A DNA stretch of 64,000 nucleotides from Streptomyces sp. H27-H5. Its GTDB lineage: Bacteria; Actinomycetota; Actinomycetes; Streptomycetales; Streptomycetaceae. The DNA lies in contig NZ_JAPNLK010000053.1 in assembly GCF_026627505.1 (NCBI RefSeq), positions 1-64,000 on the forward strand, written 5' to 3'. Below the pieces are notes generated by a model. That model was not told the DNA's origin, searched no databases, and saw only the letters and a list, made by a program, of their open reading frames with translations. Of this stretch, positions 59,701-64,000 are shown one piece after another (position 1 is the first letter of the stretch; the number at the start of each line of letters is the position of its first letter). The position numbers and the translations under genes were made by a program.

Positions 59701-60460
59701 CGGTACACCCGCGCGGCGCGGCGCAGACCCCCTCACCCCCGAGGAGGCCCGCGCCATCGCCTCCTGGGACCGCGACCTCGACGCCCTCGAAGGCGAACTG
59801 CGCCGCTCCCGCCCCGCCGTGCGCGACGTCGTGCTGCCCTCCGCCCTGTCCGCCTCGGACCTGCTGCGCCTCGCCTCCGACGAGCAGGGCTTCGTCCGCG
59901 ACCTCGCCCGCCCCATGCCCAAGCCCCCGCAGCCCGCCGCCCGGCAGGGCACCCGCTTCCACGCCTGGGTCGAGTCCCGCTTCGAGGAACTGCCCCTCCC
60001 GCTCCTCGACGTCCTCGACCCGGCCGGGGAACTGCCCGGTTCCGACCAGGACATCGCCGACGAGGCGGACCTCGACTCCCTCAAGGCCGCCTTCGAGCGC
60101 AGCGCCTACGCCGACCGGACCCCCCACCGCATGGAGGCCCCGGTCCAGCTCACGCTCGCCGGCCGGGTCGTCCGCGGCCGGATCGACGCCGTGTACCGCC
60201 ACCACGAGGGCCCGTACGACTACGAGATCGTCGACTGGAAGACGGGCCGCACCACCGAGGCCGACCCCCTCCAGCTCGCCGTCTACCGACTGGCCTGGGC
60301 GGAGGCCACCGGCACCCCGCTCGAACGGGTCGACGCCGCCTTCCTGCACGTCCGCAGCGGCCGCGTGATCCGCCCCCGCGCCCTTCCCGACCGCGCCGGC
60401 ATTGAGCGGATCCTCCAAGGCAAAACGGACACGGAAAGTGACCATCACACGGACGGCTAG
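56732..60460 (+). CDS. adnB: AdnB, motor-nuclease subunit of AdnAB
   Basis: The protein has 1242 residues. The UvrD-like motor is intact: VAGAGSGKTTVMAARV, TFTNKAAGELAERVRK, ILLDEYQDT-type VVLLDEYQDTSVAQRLL, SENRRSG, TAHKSKGLEWDVVVV. The RecB-like nuclease at the C-terminus has GRIDAVYRHHEGPYDYEIVDWKTGR and LQLAVYRLAW. No Fe-S cysteines are present. A proline/aspartate-rich insert of about 190 residues (850-1035) separates motor and nuclease and is longer than in mycobacteria. GTG 56732 appears leaderless. The subunit is the leading motor of AdnAB in mycobacteria. Confidence 0.9.
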   Translation: MSARPTVPAVISDPEQLKELLGIPFTPEQMACVTAPPAPQVIVAGAGSGKTTVMAARVVWLVGTGAVAPQEVLGLTFTNKAAGELAERVRKALARAGISDPDPSPADPDAAGGEPRISTYHAFAGQLLKDHGLRIGLEPSARLLADATRFQLAARVLREAPGPYPSLTKSIPDLVSDLLALDAELSEHLVTPEELRAYDTGLLDVLADTRLTNDDLRKVPEAGRGRLELLELVARYRVAKRARDLIDFSDQIALSAQLATTRPEVGALLREEFKVVLLDEYQDTSVAQRLLLSGLFGGGTGHAVTAVGDPCQAIYGWRGASVANLDDFPEHFPHADRRPATRFSLSENRRSGGRLLDLANELAAPLRAMHEGVEALRPAPGAERDGSVRCALLPTHAEELEWLGDSVAHLVRTGTEPGEIAVLCRSAGDFARIQAVLVARDVPVEVVGLSGLLHLPEVADLVSVCEVLQDPGANAALVRLLIGPRWRIGARDLALLGRRARQLIGRTPAGTDDPDGRLAAAVEGVDPAEVVSLADALETFLDGSGASAADDLPFSADARVRFAHLARELRDLRRSLADPLMDVLHRVLATTGLDVELSASPHALAARRRETLSNFMDVAAGFAALDGEASLLAFLAFLRTAAQYEKGLDHALPGGENTVKVLTAHKSKGLEWDVVVVPDLCAGAFPKEKPPEAWTSYAKVLPYALRGDASTLPGDPAWTSAGLKSFKAALKEHKAVEELRLGYVTFTRPRSLLLASGHWWGPSQKKPRGPSAFLSALRTHCEAGHGEIEAWAPEPEPGAENPVLSEAGAPDHSWPLPLDPTSLHLRRRAAALVEAHLATPATPAPHEEPEEPGASGEPYLWPPDCEDPAYDAEPWPDTDPHSDPDPWSGVGPAAEGRPDAPDTDPRSSRAADATPGAAGPRARVPAQDTGRTPTPAPPPDEDLWAPGEALPAPTPAAAPAPAPDEDPYEDPWAAPGAPVPAQPTAGASRPGTPARRGADPLTPEEARAIASWDRDLDALEGELRRSRPAVRDVVLPSALSASDLLRLASDEQGFVRDLARPMPKPPQPAARQGTRFHAWVESRFEELPLPLLDVLDPAGELPGSDQDIADEADLDSLKAAFERSAYADRTPHRMEAPVQLTLAGRVVRGRIDAVYRHHEGPYDYEIVDWKTGRTTEADPLQLAVYRLAWAEATGTPLERVDAAFLHVRSGRVIRPRALPDRAGIERILQGKTDTESDHHTDG

Positions 60461-60469
60461 GCTCGTGGC
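60458..60469 (+). promoter_or_regulatory. -10 TAGGCT sharing the adnB stop codon
   Basis: TAGGCT (60458-60463) includes the adnB stop codon TAG and ends six bases before the peptidase ATG 60470. There is no ribosome site. Confidence 0.4.
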
Positions 60470-61873
60470 ATGAGCGACCCCCAGGCGGACAGCGTCGTCC
60501 GCACGTACATCGACACCCACCGCGCGGCCTTCCTCGACGACCTCGCCGACTGGCTGCGCATCCCTTCCGTCTCGGCGCAGCCCGAGCACGCGGGTGACGT
60601 ACGACGCAGCGCCGAATGGCTCGCCGCGCAGCTCAAGGCCACCGGCTTCCCGGTCGCCGAGATCCTGGAGACCGCCGGCGCCCCCGCCGTGTACGCCGAG
60701 TGGCCCGCCGCCGACCCGGCCGCCCCCACCGTCCTCGTCTACGGGCACCACGACGTGCAGCCCGCCGCCCTCGCCGACGGCTGGCACACCGACCCGTTCG
60801 AGCCGGTGATCAAGGACGGCCGGATGTACGGGCGCGGCGCCGCCGACGACAAGGGCCAGGTCCTCTTCCACACCCTCGGCGTCCGGGCCCACCTCGCGGC
60901 CACCGGCGCCGACGCCCCCGCCGTGCACCTCAAGCTCCTCGTCGAGGGCGAGGAGGAGTCCGGCTCCCCGAACTTCCGCGCCCTCGTCGAGCGCGAGGCC
61001 GAACGCCTCGCCGCCGACGTCGTGATCGTCTCCGACACCGGCATGTGGTCCGAGACCACCCCCACCGTGTGCACCGGCATGCGCGGCGTCGCGGACTGCG
61101 AGATCGACCTCCACGGCCCCGACCAGGACATCCACTCCGGGGCCTTCGGCGGCGCGGTGCCCAACCCCGCGACCGTCGCCGCCCGCCTCGTCGCCGCCCT
61201 GCACGACGCCGACGAACGGGTCACCATCCCGGGCTTCTACGACAACATCGTCGAACTCACCGACGCCGAGCGCGCACTGATCGCCGAACTGCCCTTCGAC
61301 GAGGCCGAGTGGCTGCGCACGGCCAAGTCGCACGCCGCCTCGGGGGAGAAGGGCCACACCACCCTGGAGCGCGTCTGGGCCCGCCCGACCGCCGAGGTCA
61401 ACGGCATCGGCGGCGGCTACCAGGGCCCCGGCGGCAAGACGATCGTGCCGTCCTCCGCACACCTGAAGCTGTCGTTCCGACTGGTCTCCGGGCAGGACCC
61501 GTACGAGGTCGAGGAAGCCGTCACGACCTGGGTCGCCGAGCGCGTCCCGGCCGGGATCCGGCACTCCATCGTCTTCGGCGCCCCCACCCGGCCCTGCCTC
61601 ACCCCGCTCGACCACCCGGCGCTGCAATCCGTCGTACGCGCCATGGGCCGCGCCTTCGGCCAGAAGATCCGCTTCACCCGCGAGGGCGGCTCCGGGCCGG
61701 CCGCCGACCTCCAGGACGTGCTCGACGCACCCGTCCTGTTCCTCGGCATCTCGGTCCCCTCCGACGGCTGGCACTCGCCGAACGAGAAGGTCGAACTCGA
61801 CCTGCTCCTCAAGGGCGTCGAGACCGCCGCGTACCTGTGGGGCGACCTGGCCGCCCACTGGAAGCCCGCCTGA
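60470..61873 (+). CDS. M20-family dipeptidase
   Basis: The protein has 467 residues. Metal-site motifs: VYGHHDVQP (His, Asp), GRGAADDKGQ (bridging Asp), EGEEESGSP (Glu pair), VSDTGM (Asp) and the C-terminal histidine in DGWHSPNEK. The lid domain lies at about 200-320. It belongs to the PepV/CNDP-type dipeptidases acting on unusual dipeptides; DapE is a separate gene here. ATG 60470 is only nine bases after the adnB stop. It has no mycobacterial positional counterpart, where a potassium channel gene is found. Confidence 0.88.
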   Translation: MSDPQADSVVRTYIDTHRAAFLDDLADWLRIPSVSAQPEHAGDVRRSAEWLAAQLKATGFPVAEILETAGAPAVYAEWPAADPAAPTVLVYGHHDVQPAALADGWHTDPFEPVIKDGRMYGRGAADDKGQVLFHTLGVRAHLAATGADAPAVHLKLLVEGEEESGSPNFRALVEREAERLAADVVIVSDTGMWSETTPTVCTGMRGVADCEIDLHGPDQDIHSGAFGGAVPNPATVAARLVAALHDADERVTIPGFYDNIVELTDAERALIAELPFDEAEWLRTAKSHAASGEKGHTTLERVWARPTAEVNGIGGGYQGPGGKTIVPSSAHLKLSFRLVSGQDPYEVEEAVTTWVAERVPAGIRHSIVFGAPTRPCLTPLDHPALQSVVRAMGRAFGQKIRFTREGGSGPAADLQDVLDAPVLFLGISVPSDGWHSPNEKVELDLLLKGVETAAYLWGDLAAHWKPA

Positions 61874-61935
61874 CGCACCCACCGCCGTCCCACCCAGCCT
61901 GCCTGTCCCACCACCGGGGGAGTTGGAAGTACCTG

Positions 61936-62871
61936 ATGAGCACCCACACCGAGCCCGAGCGCCCCATCACGCTCGCCGCGCCCAGCGGGATCGACCGCGC
62001 CGCGCACCACCGCCTCGACGAGGCCTGGCTCGCCGCCGCCTGGAGTCACCCGACGACCCGCGTCTTCGTCGTCTCCGGTGGCCAGGTCCTGATCGACGAC
62101 ACCCCCGACGGCGCCACCGGCATCGTGATGACCCCGGCCTTCGAGGCCCCGGTCACCGAGACCCACCGCTACTTCCTGGGCTCGGACGAGGACGGCGTAC
62201 GGTACTTCGCGCTGCAGAAGGACTCCCTGCCGGGCCGCATGGACCAGTCGGCCCGGCCGGCCGGCCTCCGCGAGGCGGGCCTGCTGCTGAACCCGCGCGA
62301 CGCCGGGCTGATGGTGCACGCGGTGGCGCTGGAGAACTGGCAGCGCATGCACCGCTTCTGTTCCCGCTGCGGCGAGCGCACGGTGGTCGCCGCAGCCGGA
62401 CACATCCGCCGCTGCCCGGGCTGCGGCGCCGAGCACTACCCGCGCACCGACCCGGCCGTGATCATGCTCGTCACCGACGAGCACGACCGCGCGCTGCTGG
62501 GCCGGCAGGTGCACTGGCCCGAGGGCCGCTTCTCGACGCTCGCCGGGTTCGTGGAGCCGGGCGAGTCCATCGAGCAGTCGGTGATCCGCGAGGTCTGGGA
62601 GGAGGCCGGCGTCAAGGTCGGCGAGGTCGACTACGTCGCCAGCCAGCCCTGGCCGTTCCCGTACAGCCTGATGCTCGGCTTCACCGCCCGCGCCGTCACC
62701 TCGGAGATCACGGTGGACGGGGAGGAGATCCAGGAGGCCCGCTGGTTCTCCCGCGAGGACCTCCGCGCGGCGATCGAGGCCGGCGAGGTGCTCCCGCCCG
62801 CCGGCGTCTCCATCGCGGCCCGCCTGGTCGAACTCTGGTACGGGGAGCCGCTGCCGCGCCCCGCCGCCTGA
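61936..62871 (+). CDS. nudC: NAD(+) diphosphatase
   Basis: The protein has 311 residues. A zinc ribbon at about 137-160 (CSRCGERT ... CPGCGAEHYPRTDPAVI) is followed by the Nudix box GFVEPGESIEQSVIREVWEEAG. The SQPWPFPYSLMLGF segment downstream distinguishes NudC from other Nudix enzymes. It hydrolyses NAD(H) and, in bacteria, removes NAD caps from RNA. ATG 61936 is used; GGAAG lies upstream. In M. tuberculosis the gene also lies between adnB and the mycoredoxin. Confidence 0.93.
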   Translation: MSTHTEPERPITLAAPSGIDRAAHHRLDEAWLAAAWSHPTTRVFVVSGGQVLIDDTPDGATGIVMTPAFEAPVTETHRYFLGSDEDGVRYFALQKDSLPGRMDQSARPAGLREAGLLLNPRDAGLMVHAVALENWQRMHRFCSRCGERTVVAAAGHIRRCPGCGAEHYPRTDPAVIMLVTDEHDRALLGRQVHWPEGRFSTLAGFVEPGESIEQSVIREVWEEAGVKVGEVDYVASQPWPFPYSLMLGFTARAVTSEITVDGEEIQEARWFSREDLRAAIEAGEVLPPAGVSIAARLVELWYGEPLPRPAA

Positions 62872-62916
62872 GACGGGTCGCGCGGGCCCCGCGCCCGTGA
62901 CGTCCGTCACGACAGA

Positions 62917-62940
62917 AGGCCCCCGCCTCGGCGGGGGCCT
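62917..62940. terminator. Terminator after nudC
   Basis: AGGCCCCCGCC (62917-62927) pairs with GGCGGGGGCCT (62930-62940), followed by CTCTC. It is located between the convergent nudC and mycoredoxin genes. Confidence 0.75.
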
Positions 62941-63032
62941 CTCTCGTACGCGCGTGACGTTCGCCACGTCGACCCGTCCGGCACCGGACGTCCGTGTTCC
63001 GGCGCTCCGTGTGTCGGGCGGTGCCGCGACGG

Positions 63033-63293
63033 TCAGACGGCGAGAGCCTGCTTGACCTGGGCGAGGCTCGGGTTCGTCATGACGGACTCGTTGCCGGCGG
63101 CCGACTTCACGAGGACGGTGGGAACCGTCTGGTTGCCGCCGTTCGCCTTCTCCACGAACGCTGCGGACGCGGGGTCGTGCTCGATGTTGATCTCGTCGTA
63201 CGCGATGCCTTCGCGGTCCAGCTGCTTCTTCAGCCGGGTGCAGTAGCCGCACCAGGTCGTGCTGTACATCGTGACGGTGCCCGTGTCCTGCAT
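63033..63293 (-). CDS. mrx1: Mycoredoxin-like glutaredoxin
   Basis: The protein has 86 residues of thioredoxin fold. The active-site motif CGYC is in MYSTTWCGYCTRLKKQL, and the cis-proline is in NQTVPTVLV. The size and sequence match mycoredoxin-1, which reduces mycothiol mixed disulfides in actinomycetes. AAGGAG stands nine bases before ATG 63293. In M. tuberculosis the orthologue Rv3198A sits between nudC and uvrD2, as here. Confidence 0.92.
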   Translation of the reverse strand: MQDTGTVTMYSTTWCGYCTRLKKQLDREGIAYDEINIEHDPASAAFVEKANGGNQTVPTVLVKSAAGNESVMTNPSLAQVKQALAV

Positions 63294-63472
63294 GCTGCGG
63301 TCTCCTTCGTGGGGTCGCGGTGGTCCGAGTACTCGAACGCCCGACACCGTCCCGCCATTCCCGCGGAGCCCTCCCGGCACAAGGCGGAACCCTTCCGGCA
63401 CAAGTACGACCGGAGCGGGCTGCCTGTGGACAAGTTTCCCGTCCGCCCCTGGAGACCTGGCAGCATGGCGGG

Positions 63473-64000
63473 GTGACAGCAGCAACGCACTCCTCATCCT
63501 TCCCGGCCGAAGCCGACTCGGCCGACGCGGTGCTCCAGGGTCTCGACCCGGAGCAGCGCGAGGTCGCGACGACGCTGCGCGGACCGGTGTGCGTGCTGGC
63601 CGGAGCGGGCACGGGCAAGACCCGCGCGATCACCCACCGCATCGCCTACGGGGTCCGGTCCGGCCAACTGATGCCCGCCAGCGTGCTCGCCGTCACCTTC
63701 ACCAACCGCGCCGCCGGCGAGATGCGGGGCCGGCTGCGGACCCTCGGAGCGGGCGGGGTCCAGGCCCGGACCTTCCACTCCGCCGCCCTGCGCCAGCTCC
63801 AGTACTTCTGGCCGAAGGCCGTCGGCGGGGACGTCCCCCGACTGCTGGAACGCAAGATCCAATTCGTGGCCGAGGCCGGCTCCCGCTGTCGCGTCCGCCT
63901 CGACCGGGGCGAGCTGCGCGACGTCACGGCCGAGATCGAATGGGCCAAGGTCACCCAGACCGTCCCCGCCGACTACCCGGCGGCCGTCCTCAAGGCGGGC
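63473..64000 (+). CDS. uvrD2: UvrD2-type DNA helicase, 5' portion
   Basis: The frame is open from GTG 63473 to the window end (176 codons). Motifs visible are QREVATTLRGPVCVLAGAGTGKTRAITHRIAY (Q motif and Walker A), TFTNRAAGEMRGRLR (Ia) and ARTFHSAALRQLQYFWP. These are the start of a UvrD2-type superfamily 1 helicase; the RQC/HRDC part lies outside. The gene is partial here. GTG 63473 is preferred because the upstream codons do not fit the family. It is divergent from the mycoredoxin gene. Confidence 0.9.
   Translation, partial: MTAATHSSSFPAEADSADAVLQGLDPEQREVATTLRGPVCVLAGAGTGKTRAITHRIAYGVRSGQLMPASVLAVTFTNRAAGEMRGRLRTLGAGGVQARTFHSAALRQLQYFWPKAVGGDVPRLLERKIQFVAEAGSRCRVRLDRGELRDVTAEIEWAKVTQTVPADYPAAVLKAG

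Noticed and set aside
60470..61873. A second DapE
   Set aside because: The motif spacing and length (467 residues, EGEEESGSP, DGWHSPNEK) fit PepV/CNDP dipeptidases; the true dapE is at 6103-7182.
57425..61882. Minus-strand frame of about 1485 codons opposite adnB and the peptidase
   Set aside because: Same reasoning: repetitive composition and no ribosome site; the coding strand is clear.
1..64000. tRNA or rRNA genes, prophage, phage-defence islands
   Set aside because: I scanned intergenic regions for cloverleaf structures and rRNA motifs and for integrase, tail or restriction genes and saw none. The AdnAB and UvrD2 helicases are conserved repair proteins, not defence systems.

Overview
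The window is chromosomal DNA of a high-GC actinomycete, almost certainly a Streptomyces. The sequence is roughly 70 % or more G+C, GTG starts are frequent, many starts appear leaderless, and there are marker families such as DUF3117, DUF3107, DUF3152, DUF6758, mycoredoxin and AdnAB. About 45 intact genes are packed closely on both strands. I saw no rRNA or tRNA gene, prophage or true CRISPR array.

Layout. (1) 1-2.5 kb: the 5' end of a probable IS701-type transposase abuts an orphan NarL/LuxR response regulator, followed by a convergent SirB1-like/GNAT pair. (2) 2.6-20 kb: a block that matches, gene for gene, the Mycobacterium tuberculosis region from fdxC/dapC through dapE, LOG protein, folP2, a DivIVA-domain protein, tag and DUF3117, then O-methyltransferase, sigE, anti-sigma factor, htrA, tatB, mrp and MgtE_N/CBS. 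It combines lysine/diaminopimelate synthesis with an envelope-stress regulon. (3) 20-26 kb: lipoprotein, the magnesium channel corA with an unusually structured leader, a SUFU-like protein, a DUF6758 protein, a PHP phosphoesterase and MarC. (4) 26-35 kb and 45-64 kb: a second block shared with mycobacteria (Rv3211 to Rv3198c order as I recall it): rhlE-type helicase, ferritin-like protein, DUF3107, TetR, DUF3152, moeZ, alkyltransferase-like protein, adnA, adnB, nudC, mycoredoxin and uvrD2. (5) 35-45.5 kb: a cassette that splits block 4. It holds an oligopeptide ABC transporter operon preceded by a small leaderless ORF and an attenuator-like terminator, then a four-gene operon (PelF/DUF3492 glycosyltransferase, polytopic membrane protein, sugar epimerase, spherulin-4/GH135-like hydrolase) that looks like a reduced Pel or galactosaminogalactan-type polysaccharide locus. 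(6) 48.5-49.5 kb: two gene remnants, a hemY/hemG-type protoporphyrinogen oxidase and a YwiC-family membrane protein, both with internal deletions.

How the parts work together. DapC and DapE are two steps of diaminopimelate synthesis for peptidoglycan. SigE, its zinc anti-sigma factor, HtrA and TatB form a cell-envelope stress and export module with a SigE-like promoter of its own. CorA sits near a soluble MgtE_N/CBS protein, suggesting magnesium homeostasis. AdnA and AdnB form the helicase-nuclease for double-strand-break processing, next to UvrD2 and an alkyltransferase-like repair protein. The most notable points for follow-up are the reduced Pel-like operon, the corA leader (23-codon ORF overlapping a 15-bp stem), the ABC-transporter leader/attenuator, the isolated type I-E-like repeat upstream of moeZ, the CTG start of the RNA helicase, and the IS junction 10 bp upstream of a response regulator that lacks its kinase.
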